A DNA stretch of 64,000 bases from Zeimonas arvi (GCF_008039575.1 NZ_VDUY01000002.1:248001-312000); one strand, 5' to 3'; shown: positions 25,882-35,357, counted from the first letter of the stretch. Translations and numbers: made by a program. Notes: generated from the letters alone by a model not told the origin.

Positions 25882-27519
25882 ATGGACGATCGAAACCCGA
25901 CCACGGTGTCAGCGCTCGGCGAAGCCCCTGCGGAGACGAAAGCCGCAGGCAACCGGACGGCGAGCGACCGTGCGGACGCCGCCTCCGGCGCGCTGCGCGT
26001 GCCGGGCCTCGCCTTCGACAACCGCTTCGCCCGCTTGCCCGACGGCTTCTTCGTGCGGGTGCGGCCGGCTCCGCTGCCCGAGCCCTGGCTGGTCGCCGTG
26101 TCGGACGAGGCGGCCGCGTCGATCGGGCTCCCGGCGGCGGCTTTCCAGGACCCGGCAATGGTCGACGCACTGGCCGGAAACCGCCCGCTGGCAGGCGCCG
26201 AGCCGCTGGCGGCAGTCTATGCGGGACATCAGTTCGGCGTGTGGGCCGGCAGGCTGGGCGACGGCCGGGCGATCCTGCTCGGCGAGGCGCTCGGCCCCGG
26301 CGGCGCCCGCTGGGAGCTGCAGCTGAAGGGCGCCGGCCGCACCCCCTTCTCGCGCGGCGCGGACGGCCGCGCGGTGCTGCGCTCGTCGATCCGTGAATTC
26401 CTGTGCTCCGAGGCGATGCACGGCCTGGGCATCCCGACCACCCGGGCGCTGGCCATCGTGGCCTCGGACGAACCGGTCTTTCGCGAGACGGTGGAAACGG
26501 CGGCGGTCCTCACGCGGATGTCGCCGTCCTTCCTGCGCTTCGGCTCCTTCGAGTACTTCCGCCATTTCGGCCAGCCCGAAAGGCTCCGACTGCTGGGCGA
26601 AACATTGCTGGAGCAGCACTACCCGGCGCTTCGCGATGCCGCCAATCCGTGGCTTGCGCTGCTGCGCGAGGTCGCCGAGCGCACCGCCCGGCTGGTGGCC
26701 GCCTGGCAGGCCGTCGGCTTCTGCCACGGGGTCATGAACACCGACAACATGTCGATGCTCGGGCTGACCATCGACTACGGCCCTTTCGGCTTCCTCGACC
26801 GCTTCGACCCCAACCACGTCTGCAACCACTCCGACGACCTGGGCCGCTACAGCTACGCGATGCAGCCGAAGATCGCCGAGTGGAACTGCTGGTGCCTGGG
26901 CGACGCGCTGATGCCGCTGATCGGCGAGGCCGGCGGCAGCGTCGACGACGCCAAGGGGGCGCTGGCGGCCTTCGGTCCGGCCTTCGAGGCGGAGTACGCC
27001 CGGCTGATGCGCGCCAAGCTGGGACTGGCGACCGAACGGCCCGGCGACGACGCCCTGGTGCGGGCCACGCTGGACCTGCTGCACGCGCAGCGGATCGACT
27101 TCACCCAGTTCTTCCGCCGGCTGGGCAGCGTGGGCATCGAAGCACAGGATCTGCGCGAGCTGCCGCAGGCCCGCGGCGCCGGCGCGCCCGCGCCGCGCCC
27201 GGGCAGCCGCTGCCGCGATCTGTTCGTCGAGCCCGCCTTGTTCGATGCCTGGGCGGCCCGCTGGCGCGCCCGCTTGCGCGACGAAGGCAGCGACGATCCC
27301 GAGCGTTCGCGGCGGATGGACCGGGCGAACCCCAAGTACGTGCTGCGCAACCACCTGGCGGAACTCGCGATCCGGCAGGCGCGGGAGCGCGATCCGGCGA
27401 TGGTGAGGCGGCTGCTGCAAGTGCTGCGGCGGCCCTTCGACGAACAACCCGAACACGAGGAACTGGCCGCCCTGCCCCCGGACTGGGCGGCGCGCCTCGA
27501 AGTGAGCTGCTCATCGTGA
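25882..27519 (+). CDS. selO: Protein adenylyltransferase SelO (YdiU)
   Basis: A 545-residue SelO pseudokinase that transfers AMP from ATP to protein Ser/Thr/Tyr residues in redox homeostasis. [49 protein letters not shown] and [11 protein letters not shown] mark the inverted-ATP kinase fold. The C-terminus ends EVSCSS, placing Cys543 at the position of selenocysteine in animal SelO; the codon is TGC, so this is the cysteine form. A TAGAAT box at 25870-25875 ends six bases before the ATG and no ribosome site is seen, so the mRNA may be leaderless. It overlaps msrB by four bases. Confidence 0.95.
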   Translation: MDDRNPTTVSALGEAPAETKAAGNRTASDRADAASGALRVPGLAFDNRFARLPDGFFVRVRPAPLPEPWLVAVSDEAAASIGLPAAAFQDPAMVDALAGNRPLAGAEPLAAVYAGHQFGVWAGRLGDGRAILLGEALGPGGARWELQLKGAGRTPFSRGADGRAVLRSSIREFLCSEAMHGLGIPTTRALAIVASDEPVFRETVETAAVLTRMSPSFLRFGSFEYFRHFGQPERLRLLGETLLEQHYPALRDAANPWLALLREVAERTARLVAAWQAVGFCHGVMNTDNMSMLGLTIDYGPFGFLDRFDPNHVCNHSDDLGRYSYAMQPKIAEWNCWCLGDALMPLIGEAGGSVDDAKGALAAFGPAFEAEYARLMRAKLGLATERPGDDALVRATLDLLHAQRIDFTQFFRRLGSVGIEAQDLRELPQARGAGAPAPRPGSRCRDLFVEPALFDAWAARWRARLRDEGSDDPERSRRMDRANPKYVLRNHLAELAIRQARERDPAMVRRLLQVLRRPFDEQPEHEELAALPPDWAARLEVSCSS

Positions 27520-27983
27520 CGACGAAACCGGACACACCAGAGGCGGCGCGCCCGCGCACCGCCGAGGCGGCCGAACACGCCGAGAATGCGCACAGGCGCG
27601 TCGAGCTCAGCGACGCCGACTGGCGTCGCAGGCTGTCGGAAGAGGAATACCAGGTCGCGCGCCGGCACGGCACCGAGCGCGCCTTCACCGGCCGCTACTG
27701 GAACCACAAGGCGAAGGGCCGCTACCTGTGCGTGTGCTGCGGCACGCCGCTGTTCGCGTCGGCCACGAAATACGACTCGGGGTCGGGCTGGCCCAGCTAC
27801 TGGCAGCCCATCGACCCGGCGAACGTCGCGCTGCGCACCGACTCGAGCTGGGGCATGGTGCGCACCGAGGCCCTGTGCGCCGTCTGCGACGCGCACCTGG
27901 GCCACGTGTTCGAGGACGGCCCGCCGCCGACGGGCCTTCGCTACTGCATCAACTCGCTGTCGCTGCGCTTCGAGCCCGAGTGA
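27516..27983 (+). CDS. msrB: Peptide-methionine (R)-S-oxide reductase
   Basis: A 155-residue MsrB. Two zinc CxxC motifs are present (CVCC and CAVC), with the core [32 protein letters not shown], and catalytic Cys144 in [11 protein letters not shown]. It reduces methionine-R-sulfoxide in oxidised proteins. The GTG start at 27516 overlaps the selO stop (GTGA). The N-terminal 25 residues are Ala/Glu-rich and not conserved. Coupling to selO suggests joint expression under oxidative stress. Confidence 0.94.
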   Translation: MTTKPDTPEAARPRTAEAAEHAENAHRRVELSDADWRRRLSEEEYQVARRHGTERAFTGRYWNHKAKGRYLCVCCGTPLFASATKYDSGSGWPSYWQPIDPANVALRTDSSWGMVRTEALCAVCDAHLGHVFEDGPPPTGLRYCINSLSLRFEPE

Positions 27984-28112
27984 TCAGGCCTTCTTGACCT
28001 TCTCGAGCATCTTGAAGGTGCTGCGCGACGAGCCCTTGAAGAGCCGCTTCAGGTACTTGGGCAGGCAGCGGCGCTCGAGCGTGTTGCGACGGGTACGCGT
28101 GCGGTCGGCCAT
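27984..28112 (-). CDS. Small basic protein, 42 residues, unknown
   Basis: A short leftward gene: ATG at 28112 after a well-placed AGGAG site, encoding a 42-residue peptide that begins MADRTRTRRNTLERR and ends SRSTFKMLEKVKKA. It is strongly basic (about 14 Arg/Lys) with no hydrophobic segment, like nucleic-acid-binding or ribosome-associated peptides, though it is not a ribosomal protein I recognise. Its stop directly abuts the msrB stop on the other strand (TGATCA). It shares an AT-rich promoter gap with yciB. Being a true gene is supported by start, ribosome site and position; function is unknown. Confidence 0.65.
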   Translation of the reverse strand: MADRTRTRRNTLERRCLPKYLKRLFKGSSRSTFKMLEKVKKA

Positions 28113-28149
28113 TCGAATCTCCTGGGTTCGGGAACAAAACCGGTAATTT

Positions 28150-28155
28150 TATACT
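28150..28155 (+). promoter_or_regulatory. Candidate -10 box of yciB, overlapping a leftward -10
   Basis: TATACT at 28150-28155 ends seven bases before the yciB ATG, with no ribosome site between, so a leaderless mRNA is possible. The reverse strand of the same A/T island reads TATAAA in the right direction for the small basic gene. No strong -35 box is seen for either, so both are tentative. Confidence 0.35.
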
Positions 28156-28162
28156 AGCGGCC

Positions 28163-28699
28163 ATGAAGCTCCTCTTCGACCTGTTCCCGATCATCCTCTT
28201 CTTCGTCGCCTACAAGCTGGTCGACATCTATGCGGCCACCGCGGTCGCCATCGCCGCCAGCTTCGCCCAGATCGGCTGGCTCAAGCTGCGCGCCAAGCCG
28301 ATCGAGCCGATGCAGTGGACCAGCCTGGCGATCATCGCGGTGTTCGGCGGCCTCACGCTGCTCTGGCACGACGAGACCTTCATCAAGTGGAAGCCCACCG
28401 TGCTCTATGGCCTGTTCGCGCTGGTGCTGGCCGGGGGCAGGCTGTTCTTCGGCCGCGACCTGATCCGCGCGGTCATGGGCAAGCAGCTCAGCCTGCCGGA
28501 CCCGGTCTGGGCCCGGCTCAACCTCGCCTGGATGCTGTTCTTCGCGGTCATGGCGGTGCTGAACATCGCGGTCGCCTACAGCTTCTCGACCGACGCCTGG
28601 GTCAACTTCAAGCTCTTCGGCACGCTGGGCCTCACGCTGGTCTTCGTGATCGCGCAGGGCTTCTACCTGAGCCGCTTCCTCGAGGAGGAAAAGCCGTGA
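28163..28699 (+). CDS. yciB: Inner-membrane intracellular septation protein YciB
   Basis: A 178-residue membrane protein with about five helices, the normal YciB length. MKLLFDLFPIILFFVAYKL is the family N-terminus, and PMQWTSLAII and LNLAWMLFFAVMAVLNIAVA are typical. YciB supports envelope integrity and cell division. The gene is followed by bolA and a parvulin with four-base overlaps, an arrangement frequent in betaproteobacteria. Confidence 0.95.
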   Translation: MKLLFDLFPIILFFVAYKLVDIYAATAVAIAASFAQIGWLKLRAKPIEPMQWTSLAIIAVFGGLTLLWHDETFIKWKPTVLYGLFALVLAGGRLFFGRDLIRAVMGKQLSLPDPVWARLNLAWMLFFAVMAVLNIAVAYSFSTDAWVNFKLFGTLGLTLVFVIAQGFYLSRFLEEEKP

Positions 28700-28980
28700 A
28701 ACCCGAGGTCGCCGAACTCCGCCGACGGCTCGCCGACGCCTTCCCGGAAGCCGCCGAGATCGCGATCGACGACGACAGCGCCGCGCACGCCGGCCATGCC
28801 GGCGCGGCGGGCGGCGCCGGCCATTTCAAGGTCCGGATCCTGTCGCCGCGCTTCGCCGGAATGCCCACGCTGGCGCGACATCGCCTCGTGTATGATGCCG
28901 TGGCCGACTGGATGCCGCATCGCATCCATGCGCTGTCCATCGACGCGCGGCCGGCCCCCACCGATAGCAGCAAAGGATGA
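28696..28980 (+). CDS. BolA family protein
   Basis: A 94-residue BolA-like protein. The GTG start at 28696 overlaps the yciB stop (GTGA) and has an excellent GAGGAGGAA ribosome site. The core GHFKVRILSPRFAGMPTLAR followed by HRLVYDAV is the BolA fold's helix-turn and conserved-histidine region. BolA proteins partner monothiol glutaredoxins in iron-sulfur trafficking; some affect cell shape. A Gly/Ala/His-rich insert (AHAGHAGAAGGAGH) lies in the loop before this core. Confidence 0.9.
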   Translation: MKPEVAELRRRLADAFPEAAEIAIDDDSAAHAGHAGAAGGAGHFKVRILSPRFAGMPTLARHRLVYDAVADWMPHRIHALSIDARPAPTDSSKG

Positions 28981-29774
28981 CAATGCCCTCCACCCCCCTG
29001 TCGCTTCGCCTGGCGAAGCTTGCGGCCATGGCGCTCCTGCCGGTCGCGTCGGCCGCGCTGGCGCAGAACGCCGCGGTCGTCAACAACAAGCCGATCCCGA
29101 CGAAGAAGGTCGACGAGTTCGTGGCCGCGCTGGTCGCCCAGGGCCGCCCCGACACGCCCGAGCTGCGCGCCGCGGTGCGCGAGGAGCTGATCGCCCGCGA
29201 ACTGTTCGCCCAGGAAGCCGAGAAGAAGGGCCTGCTGCGCAACCCCGAGGTGCAGAGCCAGCTCGACGCGGTCCGCCAGGACATCCTGATCCGCGCCCTG
29301 ATCCGCGATCACCTGAAGGCCAAGCCGATCACCGACGCCGAAATCACCGCGGAATACGAGAAGGTCAAGAAGGAATCGGCCGAGAAGGAATACCGCGCGC
29401 GCCACGTGCTGGTGGAAACCGAGGACGAGGCCAAGCAGATCATCGCCGACCTCAAGAAAGGCACCGCCTTCGAGGAGCTGGCCAAGAAGTCCAAGGACAC
29501 CGGCTCGGCCGCGCAGGGCGGCGACCTGGACTGGAACACGCGTGACACCTTCGTCAAGGAATTCTCCGACGCGATGGTCGCCCTGGAGAAAGGCAAGTTC
29601 ACCGAAGCGCCGGTCAAGTCTCAGTTCGGCTGGCACGTGATCCGCCTGGACGACGTCCGCGACGCCGCGGCGCCCCCGATCGAGCAGGTCAAGCCGCAGA
29701 TCCGCCAGCAGCTCGAGCGCGAGCGGGTGCAAAACCTGCAGAAGGATCTTCGCGCGAAGGCCAAGGTCCAGTAA
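28977..29774 (+). CDS. Periplasmic parvulin-type peptidyl-prolyl isomerase
   Basis: A 265-residue exported chaperone. The signal peptide spans about residues 1-28 and ends SAALA-Q. A SurA/PpiD-like N-terminal helical region (TKKVDEFVAALVAQ, LIARELFAQEAEKKGL) is followed by the rotamase domain from YRARHVLVETEDEAKQII to FGWHVIRLDD. It helps fold outer-membrane proteins or other periplasmic clients. It overlaps bolA by four bases (ATGA) and is followed by a strong terminator. Confidence 0.92.
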   Translation: MTMPSTPLSLRLAKLAAMALLPVASAALAQNAAVVNNKPIPTKKVDEFVAALVAQGRPDTPELRAAVREELIARELFAQEAEKKGLLRNPEVQSQLDAVRQDILIRALIRDHLKAKPITDAEITAEYEKVKKESAEKEYRARHVLVETEDEAKQIIADLKKGTAFEELAKKSKDTGSAAQGGDLDWNTRDTFVKEFSDAMVALEKGKFTEAPVKSQFGWHVIRLDDVRDAAAPPIEQVKPQIRQQLERERVQNLQKDLRAKAKVQ

Positions 29775-29814
29775 ACCGAACGGCGGGTTTCGGCCCGCTC
29801 TCGGGGCAGTTCGG

Positions 29815-29842
29815 GAAAGCCGGCGCGAGCCGGCTTTCTTCG
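29815..29842 (+). terminator. Intrinsic terminator after the yciB-bolA-parvulin unit
   Basis: A perfect 10-bp stem GAAAGCCGGC/GCCGGCTTTC with a GCGA loop is followed by TTCGTTTC. It lies between convergent genes, so it may also serve waaC in the other direction, where the 3' side reads A/G-rich. Confidence 0.8.
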
Positions 29843-29864
29843 TTTCAGGGACGCTCCGCGCCCC

Positions 29865-30881
29865 TCACGACCCCTCACCGCTCACGCCAGGTTCGCTTCG
29901 GCTCCCGAGCAGGTCCGCGACCGCCGCCTGGATTTCCGCCAGCGCCACCTTCCGCCCCGCGTCGCCCAGATTGCGATGCGGCGTTTCGGCCTCGATCCGG
30001 AAGGTCGCCGATGACGTGGCGGTGAAGATCGCGACGGTCGGCGCGCCGCTGGCGGCCGCCAGGTGCGTGATGCCGCTGTCGACCCCCGCCACCACCGTCG
30101 CCTGGGCCAGGATGCCGACCCAATCGGTCAGCGACGGCATTCGCTGCGGAACCCGGGCCGCGCTGCCGATCGCGTCGGCCAGGCGCTGGGCCCGCGCCCG
30201 CTCCTGCGCATCGCCCCAGGGCAGCAGGCAGCGCAGGCCTCGGCTCGACAGCCAGTTGCCGAGCTCGATCCAGGTGGCCTCGGCCAGCGTCTTCTCCGGC
30301 TTGGAACTGCCGTGGACCAGGACCGCGAAGGGCCGCGCAGGCGCGAGATCGCCCGGCGGGACCGAACCCGGGCGCAGGCCGAAGCGCGGCGGCGAGGACG
30401 GCATCGGGTAGCCGAGCGCCTGCGCCGCGAGGATGCGGTTCGCCGAGATCGCGTCGCGCCCCTCGTACAGGGCCCGGCCCACGCATCGCCGGTAGAAGCG
30501 GTGGTACATCGGCTCGCTCGAAGGCCCCGGCGCCGGCCCGATCACCGGCCCGCGCGCGAGCGCGGCCACGATGGCGCTCTTGCGCCGGCCCTGCAGGTCC
30601 ACGATGCAGTCGTAGCGGCGCGCCCTCAGCAATCCGAAGTCCCGGCACACGCCCCGCAGCGCGGCGCCGTAGCGTCCCTCCTTCCGGTAGCGGCGCAGTT
30701 CCAGCGGGATCACGGTGGCGATGCCCGGATGCAGCGCCAGCAGGCTGTCGACGGGGCGCTCCACGACCCAGTCGACCGTCGTGCCAGGCAGCGCCCGGCG
30801 GATGTCGTCGATCACCGGCAGCGCCTTGATGACGTCGCCCAGCGAGGTGAGCTTGACCAGCAGGACACGCGGCGCGTCCAT
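29865..30881 (-). CDS. waaC: Lipopolysaccharide heptosyltransferase I
   Basis: A 338-residue GT-B glycosyltransferase of family 9. The N-terminus RVLLVKLTSLGDVIKALPVI with the catalytic-region aspartate (GDV) is typical. DCIVDLQGRRKSAI, HGSSKPEKTLAEATW and VVAGVDSGITHLAAASGAP supply the ADP-heptose site. It adds the first L-glycero-D-manno-heptose to Kdo-lipid A at the inner membrane. Fifteen bases separate it from tadA upstream. Confidence 0.93.
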   Translation of the reverse strand: MDAPRVLLVKLTSLGDVIKALPVIDDIRRALPGTTVDWVVERPVDSLLALHPGIATVIPLELRRYRKEGRYGAALRGVCRDFGLLRARRYDCIVDLQGRRKSAIVAALARGPVIGPAPGPSSEPMYHRFYRRCVGRALYEGRDAISANRILAAQALGYPMPSSPPRFGLRPGSVPPGDLAPARPFAVLVHGSSKPEKTLAEATWIELGNWLSSRGLRCLLPWGDAQERARAQRLADAIGSAARVPQRMPSLTDWVGILAQATVVAGVDSGITHLAAASGAPTVAIFTATSSATFRIEAETPHRNLGDAGRKVALAEIQAAVADLLGSRSEPGVSGEGS

Positions 30882-30896
30882 CGCCCGATGCCCCGT

Positions 30897-31517
<621 letters not shown>

Positions 31518-31591
31518 TCATTTGCGATGTGCGATAGCAATAAATAATATTCGTCTCGTCCCACCCACTCCCCGATACAAAGGAGCGACAC

Positions 31592-32155
31592 ATGTCCCTG
31601 ATCAACACCGAAATCAAGCCCTTCAACGCCACCGCCTACCACAACGGCAAGTTCGTTCCGGTCTCCAGCGAGGACCTGAAAGGCAAGTGGTCGGTCGTCG
31701 TCTTCTACCCGGCCGACTTCACCTTCGTCTGCCCGACCGAGCTGGGCGACCTGGCCGACCACTACGACACCTTCAAGTCGCTGGGCGTGGAAATCTACGC
31801 CGTGTCGACCGACACGCACTTCACCCACAAGGCCTGGCACGACACCTCGGACACGATCGCCAAGATCCGCTATCCGATGATCGGCGACCCGACCGGCACC
31901 ATCACCCGCAACTTCGACGTGATGATCGAGGAAGAGGGCCTGGCGCTGCGCGGCACCTTCGTGATCGACCCGGAAGGCCAGATCAAGCTGTGCGAGATCC
32001 ACGACAACGGCATCGGTCGCGACGCGAAGGAGCTGTTGCGCAAGGTCCAGGCGGCCCAGTACGTCGCGAACCACCCGGGCGAGGTCTGCCCCGCCAAGTG
32101 GACGCCGGGCGAAGCCACGCTGGCCCCCTCGCTGGATTTGGTCGGCAAGATCTGA
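31592..32155 (+). CDS. ahpC: Alkyl hydroperoxide reductase subunit C
   Basis: A 187-residue typical 2-Cys peroxiredoxin. Peroxidatic Cys47 is in [13 protein letters not shown] and the resolving cysteine is in [10 protein letters not shown] near residue 166. It reduces organic and hydrogen peroxide and is recycled by AhpF, encoded next. The ATG at 31592 follows AAAGGAG. The AT-rich promoter suggests strong, stress-controlled expression. Confidence 0.97.
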   Translation: MSLINTEIKPFNATAYHNGKFVPVSSEDLKGKWSVVVFYPADFTFVCPTELGDLADHYDTFKSLGVEIYAVSTDTHFTHKAWHDTSDTIAKIRYPMIGDPTGTITRNFDVMIEEEGLALRGTFVIDPEGQIKLCEIHDNGIGRDAKELLRKVQAAQYVANHPGEVCPAKWTPGEATLAPSLDLVGKI

Positions 32156-32170
32156 GCGCCTGACCCGGCC

Positions 32171-32269
32171 GCCGGGGGCCTTCGCCTCCGGCTTCGCCCC
32201 GGCAGCCCGCAAAGCAAGATCGCGGGCCGCCCCGATCGCCCCGCCGGCTCCTGCCGGCGCGGGTCGATC
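32171..32269. other. Two hairpins between ahpC and ahpF
   Basis: The 179-base gap holds GCCGGGGGC-CTTC-GCCTCCGGC (32171-32192, one mismatch) and a larger imperfect stem-loop between GATCG at 32234 and CGATC at 32265-32269, closing on GCCGGC-TCCT-GCCGGC. Neither has a T-tract. They may attenuate ahpF or protect ahpC mRNA, giving more AhpC than AhpF; this is inference. Confidence 0.45.
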
Positions 32270-32334
32270 GCAGCGCCAAGCCCTTGACCGACGGCTTCGC
32301 ACTGCGATCTTCCACTCTCAAGGAGGAACTGAAC

Positions 32335-33921
32335 ATGCTCGCTGCCAACATCCGCACCCAGCTCGAGGCCTATCTGCAGAAGCTCGAGCAGCCGATCGAA
32401 CTCGCCGCCTCGCTCGACGACGGCGCCAAGTCCGCCGAGTTGCGCGAGCTGCTGCGCGAGATCGCGTCGCTGTCGCCTAAGATCACGCTGCGCGAGGACG
32501 GCGCCGACGCCCGCAAGCCCTCGTTCACCGTCGGCGCGGCCGGCCAGGCCGCCCGCGTGGCCTTCGCCGGCATCCCGATGGGCCACGAATTCACCTCGCT
32601 GGTGCTCGCGCTGCTGCAGGCCGGCGGCTACCCGCCCAAGGTCGACGCTGCGACGATCGAGCAGATCCGCAACCTGAAGGGCGAGCTCCGCTTCGAGACC
32701 TTCATCTCTTTGTCTTGCCACAACTGCCCCGACGTGGTCCAGGCCCTGAACCTGATGGCGGTGCTGAACCCCGGCGTGACCAGCACGATGATCGACGGCG
32801 CGCTGTTCCAGGGCGAGGTCGAGTCGCGCAAGATCATGGCGGTGCCCACGGTCTTCGTGAACGGCGAGGCCTTCGGCCAGGGTCGGATGACGCTCGAGGA
32901 GATCCTCGCCAAGGTCGACACCGGCGCCGCGGCCCGCGAGGCGGAGAAGATCGGCGCAAAGGAAGCCTTCGACGTGCTGGTGGTCGGGGGCGGCCCCGCC
33001 GGCGCGGCCGCGGCCATCTACGCGGCCCGCAAGGGCATCCGCACCGGCGTGGTGGCCGAGCGCTTCGGCGGCCAGGTGCTCGACACGATGGGCATCGAGA
33101 ACCTGATCTCGATCCCGCAGACCGACGGACCGAAGCTGGCCCGCGCGCTCGAGGCCCACGTGGCCGAGTACGAGGTCGACGTGATGAACCTGCAGCGGGC
33201 CGAGGCGCTCGAGCCTGCCGGTGACGACGGTCTGGCCCGCGTGAAGCTCGCCGGCGGCGCCACGCTGAAGGCCAGGACCGTGATCCTGGCGACCGGCGCG
33301 CGCTGGCGCGAGATGAACGTGCCAGGCGAGCGCGAGTACCGCGGCGCCGGCGTGGCCTACTGCCCGCACTGCGACGGTCCGCTCTTCAAGGGCAAGCGGG
33401 TGGCGGTGATCGGCGGCGGCAACTCGGGCGTCGAGGCGGCGATCGACCTGGCCGGCGTGGTGGCCCACGTGACGCTGCTGGAGTTCGACGGCAAGCTGCG
33501 TGCCGACGCGGTGCTGCAAGCCAAGCTGAAGAGCCTGCCCAACGTGAGCGTGATCGTGAACGCCCAGACCACCGAGGTCACCGGCGACGGCGGCAAGATG
33601 AGCGGCCTGGTGTTCAAGGACCGCGTGAGCGGCGAGGAGAAGCAGCTCGAGCTCGAAGGCGTGTTCGTGCAGATCGGCCTGCTGCCCAACACCGACTGGC
33701 TGAAGGGCACGGTGGCCCTGAGCCCGCGCGGCGAGATCGAGGTCGACGCCCGCGGCCAGACCTCGGTGCCCGGCGTGTTCGCGGCCGGCGACGCGACGAC
33801 GACGCCCTACAAGCAGATCGTCATCGCGATGGGCGAAGGCGCGAAGGCCAGCCTGTCGGCCTTCGACCACCTGATCCGCAGTTCGGCGCCGGCGGCCCAG
33901 CCGGAGAAGCTCGCCGCCTGA
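32335..33921 (+). CDS. ahpF: Alkyl hydroperoxide reductase subunit F
   Basis: A 528-residue flavoprotein. The N-terminal tandem thioredoxin-like domain carries CHNC (in [12 protein letters not shown]) and the thioredoxin-reductase part has [17 protein letters not shown] (FAD), the redox pair in [24 protein letters not shown] (NAD(P)H) and [10 protein letters not shown]. It passes electrons from NADH to AhpC. Start ATG 32335 follows AAGGAGG; the longer frame upstream lacks family sequence. Confidence 0.96.
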   Translation: MLAANIRTQLEAYLQKLEQPIELAASLDDGAKSAELRELLREIASLSPKITLREDGADARKPSFTVGAAGQAARVAFAGIPMGHEFTSLVLALLQAGGYPPKVDAATIEQIRNLKGELRFETFISLSCHNCPDVVQALNLMAVLNPGVTSTMIDGALFQGEVESRKIMAVPTVFVNGEAFGQGRMTLEEILAKVDTGAAAREAEKIGAKEAFDVLVVGGGPAGAAAAIYAARKGIRTGVVAERFGGQVLDTMGIENLISIPQTDGPKLARALEAHVAEYEVDVMNLQRAEALEPAGDDGLARVKLAGGATLKARTVILATGARWREMNVPGEREYRGAGVAYCPHCDGPLFKGKRVAVIGGGNSGVEAAIDLAGVVAHVTLLEFDGKLRADAVLQAKLKSLPNVSVIVNAQTTEVTGDGGKMSGLVFKDRVSGEEKQLELEGVFVQIGLLPNTDWLKGTVALSPRGEIEVDARGQTSVPGVFAAGDATTTPYKQIVIAMGEGAKASLSAFDHLIRSSAPAAQPEKLAA

Positions 33922-33956
33922 CGACGGAGCGCGCGCCGGGGTTCAGTCCCGGCGAG

Positions 33957-33990
33957 GAAACGGGCGATCTCGGGGTCGCCCGTTTCTTCG
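33957..33990 (+). terminator. Intrinsic terminator after ahpF
   Basis: A perfect 11-bp stem GAAACGGGCGA/TCGCCCGTTTC closes an eight-base loop and is followed by TTCG. It ends the ahpCF unit. Confidence 0.8.
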
Positions 33991-34073
33991 TTCGGACCGC
34001 CCTGTTCGGCTCGACCCCGGGGGCGCACAATCGGCAAGCCGCACCCAGTTTGCGGGTGCGCAGGGAGGCCCGG

Positions 34074-34868
34074 ATGCGCATCCATCCACTTGGCCGCGCC
34101 GCTGCCGCCGCGCTCGCCGCGTGCTTCGCCCCGCTCGCCATGGCCGCACTCGACCCGGTCACCGACAGGCAGGTGGGGGGGATCTTCTCGAACACCTGCA
34201 GCGATCCCGGCCAGCTGAGGATCCGGCTCTACGGCGACACGCTCGACATCGAGCGCGCCGGTGTCGCGGTGAAGGCATCGACGCTGAGATCGAACCGCAA
34301 GGCACCAACGGGCGCGCCAGCCCATCCCGGCTTCGCGGCAACCGTACGTGGTCAGGCTCCGGGTGGGCCGGTCGAACTCACGCTCACGCATGACGCCACG
34401 GGGCTCTTCGCACGCATCGACGGCAGTGCGGCAGCCCTGGCGCCACTCGGCGCCCCCGCTGTCGGCCAGGTGCTGCGCCACTGCGACCCCAATCGCAACC
34501 GGCTGCCGGGCACGCCGATCCCGCTCGAGGCGCAGACGGTGGGCGCGCTGCTGAAGCGGCCGGGATTTCCAGCGGCCTACCGCGCGGCGCTCGGCCCGCT
34601 GGGTCGCGAGGGCTGGATCGCCAGCCTCGCGGGCCCCTCGCCGCCGTTGCGCCTGGTCGAGGCAGGCGGCACGCGCTACTGGCTCGGCGCCTCCTGCAAG
34701 CCGCACGACTGCGGTGACAACAACATGGTGCTGCTGTGGGACGAGGCCGGCAGGAAGGTGCACGGCCTGCTGCATCGAAGCGGCAGGCAGACCCTGTTCG
34801 GCCAGCCGCCGCCGGCCGTTTCCCGGGAGTTGCCCAGGCTGTGGGCCGAGGAGTGGCGCCGGCGCTAG
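34074..34868 (+). CDS. Secreted protein with Ivy-type lysozyme-inhibitor C-terminal domain
   Basis: A 264-residue exported protein with a signal peptide (1-24, cleavage after AMA). Residues about 155-262 resemble Ivy, the inhibitor of vertebrate lysozyme. The hallmark is CKPHDC at 208-213, the disulfide-closed loop whose histidine enters the lysozyme active site in E. coli Ivy, followed by GDNNMVLLWDEAGRKVHGLL. Residues 25-150 form an extra N-terminal region with two cysteines (NTCSD, RHCDP) that I do not recognise. AGGGAGG precedes ATG 34074. The likely role is protection of peptidoglycan against host or competitor lysozyme. Its stop shares the CTAG palindrome with the MarR stop. Confidence 0.8.
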   Translation: MRIHPLGRAAAAALAACFAPLAMAALDPVTDRQVGGIFSNTCSDPGQLRIRLYGDTLDIERAGVAVKASTLRSNRKAPTGAPAHPGFAATVRGQAPGGPVELTLTHDATGLFARIDGSAAALAPLGAPAVGQVLRHCDPNRNRLPGTPIPLEAQTVGALLKRPGFPAAYRAALGPLGREGWIASLAGPSPPLRLVEAGGTRYWLGASCKPHDCGDNNMVLLWDEAGRKVHGLLHRSGRQTLFGQPPPAVSRELPRLWAEEWRRR

Positions 34869-35323
34869 CTGCCAGCCCCGTCCAGCGCGCGCAGCCCCTT
34901 CCTGAGCTTGTCCGGAACGACGCCGCCCGCCTCGAGCTCCGCCTCGATTGCCCGGTGCAGGGCCCGCCAGGCCGTCAAGGCTGCGTCCAGCCTGGCGTGT
35001 CCGGCTGCGGTCAGTGTCAATCGGCGGCCCCGCCGGTCTCCGGGATCCACCGCGATGTCCACCAGGCCATCACGGGCGAGCGGCTTGAGCGCGGCGGTCA
35101 GCGTGGTGCGATCCATCGCCAGCGTGCGCGCCACCTCGCCCGGAGCCGGGGGCGCGGGCCGGTTCAGCGCCATCAGGAGAGAGAACTGCCCGTTCGTCAG
35201 GCCGAAGGGCCGCAGCGCCTCGTCGAAGCGGCGGGCGAGCGCTCGGGCGGCCCGTTGCGCGTGCAGGCACAGGCAGGCATCCCGGACCTGAAGCGTCTGT
35301 TCGATCGGCACTCTTGCGCCCAT
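34865..35323 (-). CDS. MarR family transcriptional regulator
   Basis: A 152-residue winged-helix repressor. The DNA-recognition part is ARTLAMDRTTLTAALKPLAR, and the wing is DGLVDIAVDPGDRRGRRLTLT, with the DxRxR-type motif intact. ATG 35323 is chosen because a strong promoter ends six bases upstream, so the mRNA would be leaderless; GTG 35326 is the alternative. It is divergent from the DUF1428-VOC-SRPBCC genes, with a palindrome in the shared gap, and probably represses itself and perhaps them. The ligand is unknown. Confidence 0.92.
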   Translation of the reverse strand: MGARVPIEQTLQVRDACLCLHAQRAARALARRFDEALRPFGLTNGQFSLLMALNRPAPPAPGEVARTLAMDRTTLTAALKPLARDGLVDIAVDPGDRRGRRLTLTAAGHARLDAALTAWRALHRAIEAELEAGGVVPDKLRKGLRALDGAGS

Positions 35324-35329
35324 CACCGT

Positions 35330-35357
35330 ATTATGTTGATATCAACTCTCCTGTCAA
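35330..35357 (-). promoter_or_regulatory. MarR-gene promoter with operator in the spacer
   Basis: On the minus strand TTGACA (35357-35352), a 16-base spacer and CATAAT (35335-35330) form a near-consensus sigma-70 promoter. The perfect 12-bp palindrome GTTGATATCAAC (35335-35346) fills most of the spacer and touches the -10, the classical position for autorepression. Transcription should start at or within a base or two of ATG 35323, so no leader is expected. Confidence 0.7.

Noticed and set aside
27510-27519. SelO as a selenoprotein.
   Set aside because: The C-terminal codon is TGC (Cys) in SCSS, followed by the normal TGA stop; no selenocysteine insertion is needed.
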